A stretch of DNA of 64,000 bases from Nereocystis luetkeana (GCA_031213475.1 JARUPZ010000003.1:5882740-5946739); one strand, 5' to 3'; positions 18,775 through 31,080 are shown, counted from the stretch's first letter. Made by a program: numbers and translations. The notes: generated by a model from the sequence alone, not told the origin.

Positions 18775-19030
18775 CCCAGGTACTACGTGTACTTGCGGAA
18801 TTGGGGCCCTATTATACTGCTGTACTGACTGTGGGATACTGCGAGTACTCACAGTATTTTGAGCTTGTACGGGTACACGGCGGATACTGCCGATACTCGC
18901 AGCATTTCGGGGTTCAATACCTTCTCCCAAGTTTTTCATAATTCTGTACTGCGGGTACAGTACTGCCAAGTGCTACTTGCCAGTATTTTAGTCCGTTGGT
19001 ACTGCGAGTACTGGCTGGGAGTACTCAGGC
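18775..19030 (+). repeat. Degenerate GTACTCGCAGTA repeat, block 1
   Basis: Variants of ACTGCGAGTACTCACAGTAT-TTTGAGC spaced about 40-60 bp; many GTAC palindromes. Same words as the block at 20.07-20.50 kb, so the 19.02-19.89 kb element appears to sit between two parts of one array. Confidence 0.65.
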
Positions 19031-19893
19031 TGGGTCTTATGCAATTTTTCTTGAGTGATTGAAAAAGGCAGGAAGTCGGATTTTCCACCGGCAAAAAGCC
19101 ACACCAGATCGGTGCGCCATGTGCCGTCTTATCGTGATTTGGGTTTTATTTCATGGGAGAACTAAAAAAACAGAACACAACCGACATTTTGAACTCCACG
19201 TGGACCACGACACGAACGAGAGTCGCTCACGCCGGGTTGGGCGATCAACCTTCACCACCAGCTCCTCGAAGGAAACAGCGGAATGTGGAAGCCCCTGGGG
19301 AGCTGCGTAAGGGGTTTGCTATTCGCGGGACCAGCAAGGAGCTCTCGCCTTCGCGGAGCATGAGCTGCTTGCGGCGGTCGTAGTCAGAAAAATACCGTTT
19401 GATGATTGTTTTGATACTGCTGCTGTAGTCTCGTTCTATTCGTTGCCGAAGTTGTTTCGCCTAGAGCAGCTGCAGTTGGGCAGCCGCAAGGGACACGATG
19501 GTGGCCAAGGTACTGATGCCCTCCCTCTCCGTGGTGGCCGATGCACAAGTGTTGGAGCCCAGCTGTGTACAAGCGTAACCAAGCATGTAGCGTCGTGACC
19601 CGTCATGAACCCAGTCTATAACCTAGACAAATTTGTATAATGCCACCGAGGTCTAGTGCAAAGCCAAATTTTATCACTTTCAGAGTTGATCAGAAAAGGC
19701 TGCCAAAAAAAATCATTTCATGGAATTTCAGGAGCGATAAAATCTCGGAGGAACATTTTTTCCACCAAACAGGCCCCATAAGACGTGATTTTGATAAAAT
19801 TTGATCAGATATGGGACCAGATACCCCGAAGCCTCCGTAAACAGTCATATAATCACCTAAAAAAAATTTGCATAAGATCCGGCCTCAGAGTAC
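19021..19893. mobile_element. Candidate DNA transposon remnant with ~45-bp inverted ends
   Basis: Left end ACTCAGGCTGGGTCTTATGC-AATTTTT...GTGATT matches in inverted orientation the right end AATCACCTAAAAAAAATTT-GCATAAGATCCGGCCTCAGAG. The interior shows no recognisable gene. Confidence 0.5.
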
Positions 19894-20069
19894 CAAATAA
19901 AAAAAATAAATAAGTTTGAATAATAAGCGCAGCACACTCGGAACATGAATATTGCTTCGACCATCTATCTCCGCACCGTTCCGACAATTCCATCCCTTTT
20001 TCATTGCGGAAAGCCCTCACGGATAGTCCCACGAGTTGGAGTTGCAGCAAATTGCTTTCGAGGAGGATA

Positions 20070-20500
20070 GCTGGAGTACTTAAGTACGAGTGCTGGCAGT
20101 TCTTCGGGGGTTGGTACTGCGACTTTTACTATTCACAGAATAGAGGGTTGCAATACTCTGGATACTCTGAGTGTAGTAGTCCGTGTATTCCGGATGTTTG
20201 TACTGTGGGTACTGATTGCACTCGGAAACTCGCACTACTCATGCTCCCAGTACTCCCAGTATTTGAGCCTTGAGTAGTGCTCATACTCCCAGTACTCGCA
20301 GTATTTAGGCCGTCAGTACTGCAAAACCCTCAGTACTCGGAGAAGGCACTATTGTACTCGATACAGACTCTGGGAAAATCTGTGCAAGGCACCAAACAAA
20401 CTACAGCAGCAGTACGAGTACTCGGTACCGAACAAGCATTGAGTACCAGGTTGATCGATACGTCGGACTGCTATTGTTTCTGCTGTACTCGTAGCGTGAG
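20070..20500 (+). repeat. Degenerate GTACTCGCAGTA repeat, block 2
   Basis: AGTACTCCCAGTATTTGAGCC, ATACTCCCAGTACTCGCAGT, ATTTAGGCCGTCAGTACTGC and further variants. Confidence 0.7.
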
Positions 20501-21075
20501 TAGCGAGGGGGGTCCTGCCCGTTACGGCAGTGAGGTACAGCAGTAGATTAACTTCCGCTAAACCGTTGTTACAGCATGTGTCTCGAGTGCCAGCACGCTC
20601 CAGGGTTCAAGCCTCGGCTGCCGAGCCGGCACTGGCACCGAACAGCGAATGGACAAGACATCAGCTTCCAGTTGCAAGCTCGATGTCGCCGGTTGCATGT
20701 ACTGCTGTACGTACCAGGCACCAGTACCTTGTAGGGAATGTGCCTGTTATTACTGCTGGATAGTTCGTTTGTACCTGGTACTGTATGTTTGCATCAAGAA
20801 TTCATGCATGGCCGTTCTATATAGCCTGCACTGCTGTAGTACGCGTATACGTGGCGCGTCGCAAGGGAACAGGGCAGCACGAAGTCTTGCCAACACGTCC
20901 GACCAGAAGCAAGTAAGTCGAACACCCTTGCTTCAAGCTTGTCCTACACACGCTCCACACGCGGCCTGGCCAGGTGCACAAGCTGCAAGGGAGTAAGTAC
21001 CGAGTACAATGCAACAGCAGCAGCTTCAGAACATCAACATCGATAGATAGGTATGGAACGTAGAACATCGCTCAC

Positions 21076-21246
21076 GTAAAGAGGCAGAGGTGGCTGAAGA
21101 GAGGTGACCTCCTGGCTGTCCATCGAGAACTCGGCAGGGATGAGTCCATCCCAAGATTCCTGACGCACTTCCTGGAGGAGAGCATCCATCTTGCTTGGTA
21201 GAGCAGCGTGTGGCGCCGACAAGAAGAAGTCGCAGTTCCCAATGTG
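21076..21246 (-). CDS. Candidate internal exon, unknown protein
   Basis: A 171-nt open stretch bounded by gggacag on the left and GTGAGC on the right, phase 0 at both ends. It encodes HIGNCDFFLSAPHAAL, then SKMDALLQEV, WDGLIPAEF and LQPPLPLY. Composition and splice signals look like a genuine exon, but I cannot name the protein, and no partner exons were found. Confidence 0.35.
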
Positions 21247-21394
21247 CTGTCCCAGTGACACACACAAAAAATCACCAATTCATGACGCCAATTTTTTTAT
21301 TTTTTTTAAGGGCCCGTCTTCTATAGATTTTCTTGAAAAAAAAACAAAGCCACCATGCTTTCGTGAAATTTAATTTGTCTCGAAATACCCCTGA

Positions 21395-23480
21395 TCTGTT
21401 GGTTTCCGGTCACCGCCGTCGCCACTGCCGATTCAGCCATCGTCTCCACCGCTTCAGCCCCCGTCACCGCCGGCACCACCACCCGAGAACTCACCATCGT
21501 CCCTCACCGACGCTTTGCCACGGCCGCACACGGAGCCGCAACTGATATCAGGGCGTACCCGTTCGAGGACGGTTCAGCTCTCAGCCACGCCGGAGGAGCC
21601 TCCGAAAAACGACCAGGGATTTAACCATAGCGTCGGACTCTTATCGATGATGGGCAAGACGGAGCTGCTGTCAATGTTGACTACGCGTGGAGCCGTCGAC
21701 GCCGGGCGCCGCAAGGAGTCACCGAGTGTTGGGGGTCGCGGGCAGCCGTCGCACTGTTGGGGACCGAGAGCGAACATCGTCTGCCGGGGGCCCCGGGAAG
21801 ATACCGTATGCCTTGGCGGCACTGCTTGCCACTCGGGAGGACATCGACGCCGCCCTGGGCGACCAGCGGCCGCCCTACAAGCCCCCGGATTTGCCACACT
21901 GCTACGACTCTGACCTCAAGGTCCCACGGGGCCACAGGGAAGCCATGCGGTCGGAGAACGCCCATCTTTGGGAGGATTCGATGGGGAGGGAGTTTTACGG
22001 ATTGCTGGATGCGGGGGCTTTTGTGCCGGGATAGCAATCAGTGGACAACTACATTAATGCAATGTGGGTTTTTGATTGGAAAGCTGATGAGTACGGTTGA
22101 CCCACGAAAACTAAGACGAGGCTTGTAGCGCGGGGGGATGAACAGAGAGCTAATATTGATTTCGGAGAATTGTTTGCGCCTACTGTTGCTGTTTCCAGTG
22201 TCCGTTTGTTGATAGCGATGGCGTGTGAGCTGGATCTTGACTTGTGCCATTTTGATATTGAACAGGCGTTCGTGTAATCTGATCTCGAGGAAAACGTGTA
22301 CATACATACATGCGTTTGCCTCAGGGTTGCGGTGGGTTGTCAGGGAAGATAGTAAGGCAGAACAAGAGCTTGTACGGCTTGAAGCAGGCATCGAGACAAT
22401 GGCAAGCGCATCTTACTAGGTGTTTGCTGTCGTTGGGTTTTCTTCAGTGCCTGGCTGATGCGTGCGTGTTTCGTTTGATGATGGAGGAGGGGAGTGTTGT
22501 GACGACTACTACTATATATAGTGGTACACGCGGATGACATATTTGCGGTAGGGGAGAAAGCCAGGCGTGACCAGTTTGGAAAGGAATTGAACCAGATGGT
22601 TCCGGTCAAGAACCTGGGAGAGTTGCGGTGGTATCCGGGGTGTTTTTATGAGAGGGATTGGGACTAGGGAGTTTGGAAGATTTCCCAGCAAACATTTGCT
22701 GAAGAGTTGGCGGACGAGTACGGGATAAAGTGTGGCAAGAGTGCTCCGCTTTCTCTAGGCACGAGGCTTGCGGAATTTGACAAGAACGAAGCACCAGGGA
22801 ACTGGCCGTTTCGTGAGTTGGTAGGCTCACTGATGTGGCTTTCAACCCAGACTCGACCAGAGAGCGGTGGCTAGGTACTGCGCGGCGCCTAAGTTAGTCC
22901 ACTGGAGGGCAGCACTTCTTGGTATTTTAGGGTATGTGAGACGGACTAGTTCCTTTGGGGTTACCTTTCAGAAAGGTACGGTAGGGGGCCTGAGCTTGCA
23001 GGTGTTTGCTGACGCAGACTACGCAAGTGTGGCGGCTGGCAGGAGGTCAGTTTCAGGGGGGTTAGTGATGTGTGGGGGTGCTTGTGTGTCTCGGTTTTCT
23101 AGGACACAGAAATGCGTCACACTCTCCACGACGGAGGCAGAGTACGTGGTGCTTGCAGACGTCGTTAAGGAAGACTTAGTGTTGTTTTTGAGGCAGGTTT
23201 GGCGTTTCATGTTGCCTGATCGACGATGTCGGCGTGACCTGCATACCGGTGTTCGAGGATAATCAGGGTGCGGTGCAGCTGGCGCAGAATCCTATCACCA
23301 ACTCCAACTCTAAGCACGTTGACGTACGGCACCATTTCCTCAGGGAACTGGTAGGAAGGAAATAGATATCGATCATGCACGTACAATCCCCTTACCAGCA
23401 TGCGGATTTCTTAACCAAAGCGATACCGCGGGACTCTTTTGAGTTTCACCGTAGTCTGGCAATGAACATGTATGTGGTGA
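21395..23480 (+). pseudogene. Decayed Ty1/copia retrotransposon pol (linker, RT, RNase H)
   Basis: Plus-strand fragments in changing frames give the order of a copia polyprotein. There is a proline-rich linker after integrase (21395-21600). The RT entry region (PPYKPPDLPHCYDSDLKVP, then EAMRSENAHLWEDSMGREF) ends near 22034. RT core follows: ANIDFGELFAPTVAVSS, CHFDIEQAFV, SLYGLKQASRQW and the catalytic VHADDIFAV near 22524. RNase H (VFADADYASVAAGRRSVSG, LSTTEAEYVVLAD) spans 22867-23262. The C-terminus (VFEDNQGAVQLAQNP, SKHVDVRHHFLREL, HADFLTKAIP) runs to 23480. At least one stop (after QAFV) and several frameshifts kill it. No gag or integrase and no matching LTR pair was found, so the 5' half is missing. 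Confidence 0.88.
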
Positions 23481-23512
23481 TTTTATGCTGGATATACTGA
23501 TTTTTATTGCCC

Positions 23513-23765
23513 GGATTTGAATTTGGGTTTTTCGACACTGGTTTCTATTTTTCGGATTTGAGTTTGGGTTTTTCGACACTGATTTTTAATTTTCGGATTT
23601 GAGTTTGGGTTTTTCGACACGGATTTTTATTTTTTGGGTTTAAGTTTGGGTTTCCGACACTAATTTTATTTTTCGGATTTTGAGTTTGGGTCTTTCGACA
23701 CTAATTTTTATTTTTCGGATTTAAGTTTGGGTTTTTCGACACTGATTTAGCATTTTTCGGATTTC
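23513..23765 (+). repeat. 41-bp minisatellite
   Basis: About six head-to-tail units of roughly 41 bp, each containing TTTGAGTTTGGGTTTTTCGA followed by CACTGATTTTTATTTTTCGG or a variant. Lies directly downstream of the copia RNase H end, so it may be part of that element's 3' untranslated region. Confidence 0.85.
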
Positions 23766-24639
23766 ACAGCAGGGAGGCAGCTGTTTGTTTCTATAGTTTT
23801 TTGTTTTTAATTTCTGTGTTTGGAGTAATATAGCACCACAGCAGTACTACTTGTAGTGTTACGACAGGAGGATTGATGTGTTGGATGATTGTGGACCTAT
23901 TTGGAGTACGGTATATAGACACTATTGTCATGACAGTGTACTGCGACTAGGGAGGCTGTTGGTCATAACCGTTCGTCATAAGTCGCACACATGTCTGATG
24001 TGTCTGATCGTGGATACGTGTGATTTGTATAAGAGGATATTCCGCCAGGCTGATGTGTTTAATCGTGCGGATACGTGTGATTTGTTTAAGTGGAAAAATG
24101 CGGCGGGATTTATGATTTCCCGAATGGGTTTTGGTATAAACATCATCTGAATACCTGTTATGGGATCCTGGGACGAAGGGATAGCCCCCCTTCGTTCACT
24201 TCATCTTTTTGGTGGTTTCTAATACTCACCTGGTTCAACATCTTCTCTCTGGCCTCATGGCAAACTCCCGGGTGTTCACTCACTGCCCCTCCTAACCGAG
24301 GCAACCCATTACACGAGGTGATCGATTATGATCAACTGATCAACGAACTATCAGGTACAACACTATTTGATAAACTTAGGAAATACGTCAGCTGTGAGTT
24401 CGACTACGATACTCAACTTTGCAAGCTGCGTAATATGTCTCGTCTATATCCCATTTTTACTGATTTTCCAAATTGGATGATAAGCCGTTCGCGCATTAAA
24501 ATACTATGCAACCCACGTGGAGCAATACCAGGGCGGTACGAATTTTCGATCCGCAAATAACTTTTTATTACACCCCCTCGTGTTGTTCTCTATTTTCAAG
24601 TCTAGTTACAGAGTTTCTTAGCCATCCCCTACTACTGAT

Positions 24640-25435
24640 AATATGATCCTGCCTTGAATGAGGCTGAAAGCCCGGTAATTACCCAGGGGTTCAAGTATTG
24701 GGATCGATCGTATTATCTTCAACACTTGGGAGGGGTATCTGAGATGGAAGACCAGGGGTTTTCCTAGCAAGGCACGGGCTTGCTCAGCCTCCCCGTGCAT
24801 GAAATGAATAAAGCTGCTCTTCTTCTATCTCTAAGGCCACTTCTTATGCAGTCGGATTTGCAGTCAGTTGGAAATGGTGCTATCAGCACGTTCGCACGAG
24901 GGTTTGCCCCGAAAATGTGCGAAAATGCTGTTTCTCGCCTCAGAATGAATTGGACTATTATTGTCCGAGACCTATCTAGAGCTGTTCCCGCTTCTCCAGG
25001 TGCCCAGTTGCACGAAATCACCTTCGGTGCTTTTCCGATCCAACTGGTTCAAATACGATTACGATCAGGGATCGGATCGGAAAATACGTTTTTTCCGATC
25101 CAATCGGGGTTTGTAATCGTATTTGACCCAGTTGGATCGGAAAAATGCCGAAGGTGATTCCTGCAACTAACTGTGTTAGCTGGGCACCTGGAGAAGCGGG
25201 AACAGCTCTAGATAGGTCTTGGACAATAGTCCAATTCATTCTGAGGCGAGAAACAGCAACTTCGCACATTGTCGAGGCAAAATCTTGTGTGAACGTGCCG
25301 ATAGCACCATTATTTCCAACTGACTGCAAATCCGACAGCATAAGAAATGGCCTAAGCAAACAACACACGACCAACGAGTATCGACTTGATAGGCAAAAAC
25401 CGAGTCCAGGGAGTCCCGACCTTTTTTTTTTATCT
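24640..25435. repeat. Dispersed repeat, copy A (interrupted by the palindromic MITE)
   Basis: GAGGCTGAAAGCCCGGTAAT, GGTTCAAGTATTGGGATCG, GGGGTTTTCC and, after the MITE, GCAAACAACACACGACCAAC plus GTCCCGACCTTTTTTTTT recur in the same order at 25.7-26.1 kb. Confidence 0.75.
24835..25352. mobile_element. 518-bp palindromic MITE, PIF/Harbinger-like
   Basis: Two arms of about 250 bp are inverted copies of each other (centre near 25090), ending GGCCACTTCTTATG / CATAAGAAATGGCC. Flanked on both sides by TAA. The same host sequence without the element is present at 26011-26035 (TCTCTAAGCAAAC), so insertion duplicated TAA. A 3-bp TAA/TTA duplication and GGCC-type ends are typical of PIF/Harbinger elements. 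No transposase. Confidence 0.82.
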
Positions 25436-25694
25436 TTACGACTAACTGGCGTCTTCGGCTTCAGGACTTTTCGCCTTTTTTGTTAGCACGACGAGTTGTT
25501 TTCAGTGATTTCGCCGTTCGGAGGTTGTGTGGGAGTGGGTTTTGAGGAGCCGCATCTTCGACTCAACGATCATTCATATGTTCTAGTCCGTGGAATCGGG
25601 AGTTCCACGAATTTCCCAAAATTCTGCGTAGTATACGGGTCATCAGAGATCAGAGTGGGCTATTAAGAGTGCTTTGATGATACTACTGCCCGGA

Positions 25695-25975
25695 TTATTA
25701 TGCATACCTTGAAATTGAATGATGAGGCTGAAAGTAAGTCCGGTAATCCCCTGGGTTCAAGTATTGGGATCGTATTAATTTGTAGTACTTGGGACGCGTA
25801 GACCAGTAGTAGGGGTTTTCCCAGCGAGTCTCACGAGCTTTTGGCTCCCAGTCCCCCCGTGCACGAAAGAAATTAATTTTCTCTTCTCCTCCTCATGATA
25901 CTGCTGGTTTACGGAAGGAAGGACACCGGCATCTATCTACGCTATATTATCGGAAGGCAAGCACAATAATAATAC

Positions 25976-26015
<40 letters not shown>

Positions 26016-26110
26016 CTCTAAGCAAACAACACACACGTGAGTACCAACGAGTACCGACTTACAGGCACAAACCTGTCCCGGGATACAAAGTGTCCCGGCC
26101 TTTGATCTTA
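25695..26110. repeat. Dispersed repeat, copy B (empty site)
   Basis: Same order of blocks as copy A, with an ATA/TAA microsatellite (25966-26013) just before the undisturbed TCTCTAAGCAAACAACAC target site. Confidence 0.75.
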
Positions 26111-26379
26111 ACACCCCCTAAAATGGCCTACTTTGTCCAAGTGAATTAGAATGCGAATCTGTCACCTAATCCACTACTGCTTGTACTGCTTGCTGTCAAA
26201 ACAATCTTGGAGCCAAGTACCGTCCATCATGCAAGACAATTTGTCCATTCATTTTCAGTGCATATTTTTTTAATAAAAAATAATTGTAACGTGAAACAAC
26301 AATGACCGTGACCGCCGTCGCAAGCTACGTAGAGAACCGCAGAGTTTTTTTTTTTCGGAAAAAAGTAACATTTTCGTCC

Positions 26380-26436
26380 AAACTTACCCCGAAATTACCC
26401 CGAAATTACCCCCTATTTACCCCGAAATGCCCCGAA
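26380..26436 (+). repeat. 11-bp TTACCCCGAAA repeat
   Basis: Four to five units of TTACCCCGAAA with one TTACCCCCTAT variant. Confidence 0.85.
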
Positions 26437-27426
26437 GTGGGCGCTAATGGCACCCGCACGCACAACATGCTCACAGATCAAGCCGTACTGCTCTACAGCG
26501 CAATGGCAACCAACAGACAATTTGTACGTACGTACCTGGTACATACGATAGATTGTACAAATCGTATGTACGTAAACGATACATACATACCAGGTATATT
26601 GTTACATATGGCTGATGTATCAGTCATGGTGTATACCAGGGGCAAGCCTCACTCAAGCATCACACCGGCAGTATTCGTACGTTTTATTTGCGCTCATGCC
26701 AATTCCATACCCAGCCACAGGAGGACCTCATGGCATCTCTACATACATGCCAAAACCACACCCAGTCACGGGAACAAACTGCCTCTCGACACGCCAAAAC
26801 GAGTTTTTCACGAAGTGATGCACTCATTCACCTAACATGTATCTAACCCGCCCCCCCCCATCATTATCACAGCCGCATCCTCCTCTGCCTCCTCCCTCGG
26901 CGCGTTCATTTTCGCCTCCTCCTTCCACTACTTGTTGAACACTTACTTGAGTGCTTTGAAGGACGGAAAAAGTCCGGATTCATCAGCAGCTGCTGTTAAT
27001 AGCGATATTATTGCCTCTACTGACTTCTTGTCGTCAGCAGTATTCTCGCCCCTTGCCCCCCCTAACCCTAGCTCTCTGCTAGGTGCGCGTGATTTGTATC
27101 GTACATACTATTTTCAGTAGAGTATACTGTATATTAATATTTTGAGTATGTAGGTACATCTGGGTGCGTATCAGGTATAATATACCGACGTAGCGACAAG
27201 ACAATTTTACGAATATATCGGGGCTTATATCGCTCTTCTCAGAACAAAAAAACTCTCCGCGTGAGGGGGTTGATGAAAGGAATCGTTTGCTAATTATCCT
27301 GAATAAAACACATGAAGTCGACCTTCTAGATCCAGTTTAAAAAAAAAAATATTTCAATCAAATTTCACTTTTTCAAAACAAAACAAATCGCGTCGCGAGA
27401 CATAATGTTGGGAGCTGTCCAAATCC

Positions 27427-27660
27427 GTGGAGATATTGGAGATAGTGAAACTTCCCCGGTCCCAAGAAACGATTGGAGTGTTTCCGGTTTATCTAGGATA
27501 CAAGGGCTCAGAGAAAACAAAAACGAAAACTCCTTGGAGAGACCTACGGCAAGTGCCGGTGTCTTTGGACTTCGGAACTTCTACCTCCACCCCGAGAAAA
27601 CTGTACCTTGGTGCGGGGGAAATTGTGGACAAATTGTCGTGCTTGGGCCATACGTATTAA
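27427..27660 (+). CDS. Short open frame of unknown origin
   Basis: Reads VKLPRSQETIGVFPVYLGYKG, then TPWRDLRQVPVSLDFGT, STSTPRKLYLGAGE and a stop. The alternation of hydrophobic and charged residues looks protein-like. It lies just before a foldback element and may be a remnant of a transposon gene. Confidence 0.22.
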   Translation: MEILEIVKLPRSQETIGVFPVYLGYKGSEKTKTKTPWRDLRQVPVSLDFGTSTSTPRKLYLGAGEIVDKLSCLGHTY

Positions 27661-27716
27661 CTTAAGAAACTGAATGCCGGCAGGATTTTACCGACGCATG
27701 TGTCCCACACTACTGC

Positions 27717-28232
27717 AGTAGTTCTTATGCCGTCGGATTCGCAATCAGTTGAAAAAGTCCCTTTCATCAGCACATTCGCGTGATGAACTCTTGCCCCAGA
27801 AATAATGTTAAAAAAATAGGTCTTACTCGCCTCAGAATGTGTCGGAGTTCTCTCCAAAATCTGTCAGGGGGTGCTTCCCGCTTTTTGAGGGGCCTGGTTG
27901 CAAAACTTCACTGTCGGCACTTTTTCGATCCGAATGAATGAGGTGAATATGATTGCGATCGGGGATCGGATCGGGAAATACGTTTTGTTTGATCCGATCG
28001 GGCGTTTGGATCGTGTTCGCCCGGGTTGGATCGAAAAAGTCCGGACGACAATTTCCTGTATCTGGGTGCCTGGAGAAACGGGAAACACCCCCCTGGATAT
28101 ACTTGGAGAGAGATCCTACACATCCTGAGACGAGAAAGACCAATTTCCTACGTTCCCGGAGCAAAAGCTCATGCGGACGTGCTGAAAGATGTTTTTCAAC
28201 TGACTGCAGATCCGACGGCATAAGAAGTGGCT
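27717..28232. mobile_element. Related ~515-bp palindromic element
   Basis: Arms start TTCTTATGCCGTCGGATT and end ATCCGACGGCATAAGAAGTG, with a central GGGATCGGATCGGGAAATAC segment shared with the 24.8 kb element (GGGATCGGATCGGAAAATAC). More decayed at its left tip, so the target duplication is not legible. Confidence 0.75.
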
Positions 28233-28239
28233 GTCATGG

Positions 28240-31080
28240 TGCCTCATAGAGGGAAGGGCACAGGGATGTGTCGATGCTGGCCAGGGCGCGCTTCTTCTTG
28301 GAAAAGTTCTTCTTGTTGCTTATCTCATGGAGAGCTCAATTAGGGTACGAGTACAGGAACAGAGTGCGACAGCGGGGGACAGTCGAGTGCCAGACTGTCC
28401 CCTTATGCATCTTCATACATATACGAAGTACAATCTACTATAATATTAATGGACGCCCCCGTTACTATTTAATGTCACGCCGTGCTCTCATACTCGTAGT
28501 ACGAAACCGCCTGTCTCCTTAGACTGATACCTGGTACAATCTACGGAGACATTTCCGTTAGTAACACGTCACGTGCTCTCATACTTGTACGTATTGCACA
28601 TCTTTATAGCTACTGGTACGTGATATCATCACATTAGCCCACCCTGAACAGTCGTAGATGCAGACCACACGACGATCAAAGGATGACGACCATGTATAAC
28701 ATCCCAGAATTCGGAAAGGGGAGTCGAAGATGGGAGTATCCGAAACAACTAAATGAAGCTTTAAATATACCCCACACTTCGTATGGAGGCTTGACGCCTC
28801 ATGCGTAGGACAAACAAACGCGGAGTACGAGAAGAAAAAACTATGATATGCCAACGGCAAGCGGGCGACGAACCGGGACGCGAAGGTGACATGGCCTAAA
28901 ACGGTACCAGGTAGTAGTTTGGCGTCCGTCAATGGCAAATATAGAAAACAAATAGCTGTCTGTCAAGGTATGAAAGTGCTGTCTCGAGACTCCTGACTCG
29001 TGAAGGCGTGTCATAACTCCCACCTAAGAGCATGGGAAAGAGCGGAACGGCACGAGGCTCTTCGTGGTCGTTCGTTCCGTCCCTATCTAAAAATACGTGT
29101 TTGGGTCCATCCATGCAGAATCCTGCGGTTCGCCAGCCGAATTGGCGCGAACGGTATCTTTTGCACGTGCCACGGCAAATAGGTGGCCACATCCATCTTC
29201 GGTGGTGTCCATCTACATCAAATAACCTGCTATTTGTTCCCTTTCGGTCGGGCCGTTCGGTCCTCCCAGACAAGAAAAAGGGGTGCAACGCTTCTTCTTC
29301 CCCTTCCTAGGTATACTGTTTTTCTCGGGCTGCACTGAATCTATTCGTTTCCCGCAACCAATCAACACCAATTCATTGCGGCAAATAATCTTATATTCGG
29401 TTCGTTCCAATGCTTTCTTGGGGGGGGTCATAGCACTCCTTCATATTATCGCAAAAATTCATGTTTTCGAGCGTTACAACAGAATCAACAGGCCATTCGA
29501 GACGTCGTCCGTCGCGCGTTGCGTGATAATAGATACGGGCATCCTCGGCGCGTTACGTAGTTTGTTTTAACTCCTGCTCAACTTTGTCGGCCCCATTGCT
29601 GTGCCGTCTACTGATGCGGGTCTCCTCGCTATGTACCGCTGCATGCTGCTCATCGCCTTGGTGTAGTGCCAATATAATCAGCAGCAGAGGAGTCAACGCA
29701 GCGGGAAAAAGGATGGATGTTACTATTAATAACCAGGTACGAATGTACTACAACATTGTTGTACGATCGCGCTCGCTATACTACTACTACTACTACTACT
29801 GTACTACTGCCGTGCTTCGTACGACAGCAGCAGAATATGATGCACTGACTGGGTGTATCTACTTAACCCTTTGTGGAAACAACGCTACCACTACTATAAT
29901 CCTAGATGAGTAGAATATTATGTAGTGACTGACAGGCATGGTTGATGATACCAATCTGCGGGTAGTCGGATGGGCATTCTGTGTACGTAGTATCAACGAA
30001 CCAACCAATCTAGCCGTACCCTCTGATTGTTCGTTGGTGTAAAAACATCTCTGTTGGTATTGCTGCCATGTTTTGCTTCGGTCAGCTAGCGCTACGAGTC
30101 AGAGCAGAAAACGTTGTACCGGTAATACTTCTATTCTATACAGTGCTTCATTTATATTCGCGCTTGTTCTGCGCAATGCCGCTGCCCATCTGCACTTTTG
30201 CTCGCTCATCGTTTAGAAAGCGTGCCAAGCTGCGAATGCTGTAGTGGCACAAGAACCGGCACTGCAGAGCACGCAAGCGTCCGCCATTCCAGAAATCGGA
30301 GTGGCAGATAGGTGACAGAGGCAAGCGGCCGCCATCAGGGAGAGGTGAACGTGTTCGTTTTGATATTTCTTTGGTCCTTGTGTGCAAAAGCTTTTAAACC
30401 CATGCTCGTTCAATATCGCCACTGATGCCGGCTCGGTTCGAGTTTGGTTTACTGCCGCAACGTAGACCAGTATATTTGTTTATGCAACGTTCGCCGAGCG
30501 AGTGTTCGGCATCTCTTGTACGTTATGTTACGACAGCCTGCGCTCAACGCTCATCCCGCAGGAATTGTATACCATATATATGTTTCTTGAGGTAGGCGGC
30601 GATCATCTCGAGCCATTCTCGCCGACTAACGCTTTGCAGACCAGGTCGCAGCTGAGACGAGAACGATGGGCGTTTCCCTTAGGACAAAGGTATAACAGGC
30701 CAGGACATCAATCTACGTTAACATCACTCATACACCACCGTCTGTTCTGTTGAAATGTAGATGTTCTCGGTTTTCATCGACGCCCTCCCCGTAGCACGCG
30801 CCTCGCCTTTTGTTGTCATCGCTCGCAGGACAGGAGGACGTCGCCACCTTGTTTTCACTTCGCGACCTCAAGTCTCTCGTGTGTTTGTTTGCCTCCGACT
30901 AGTCCGTTATCGTCCTCGCCCCCCTTTGTCTTCCGGCCACTTGCTTCTCTTTTTTTAGCTTGCCGTTGCGCGTATGCAACAGGTGGCTTTCCTGTCTCGT
31001 GTGATGTCCGTCGATTGTCAACGTCATTTCGTGGACATCGACGCGCTTTCTCTCGACCTTCGCGGCGTCTGACATACACA
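28240..31080. other. Unassigned sequence
   Basis: Short frames on both strands, none with a recognisable family. A CTA/TAC microsatellite lies at 29780-29803. A minus-strand stretch at 28929-29431 has moderately protein-like frames in two phases that could be a decayed transposon gene. Confidence 0.4.

Noticed and set aside
21076-21246. Fic-domain resemblance of the orphan exon
   Set aside because: The HPFxxGNGR signature is not present and the similarity is limited to a few residues.
23513-23765. CRISPR-like regular array
   Set aside because: Units are contiguous with no unique spacers, and the window is eukaryotic.
26302-26835. 177-codon plus-strand frame
   Set aside because: Covers TTACCCCGAAA repeats and a TACCAGGTA-rich stretch; composition is not protein-like and no splice or start context supports it.
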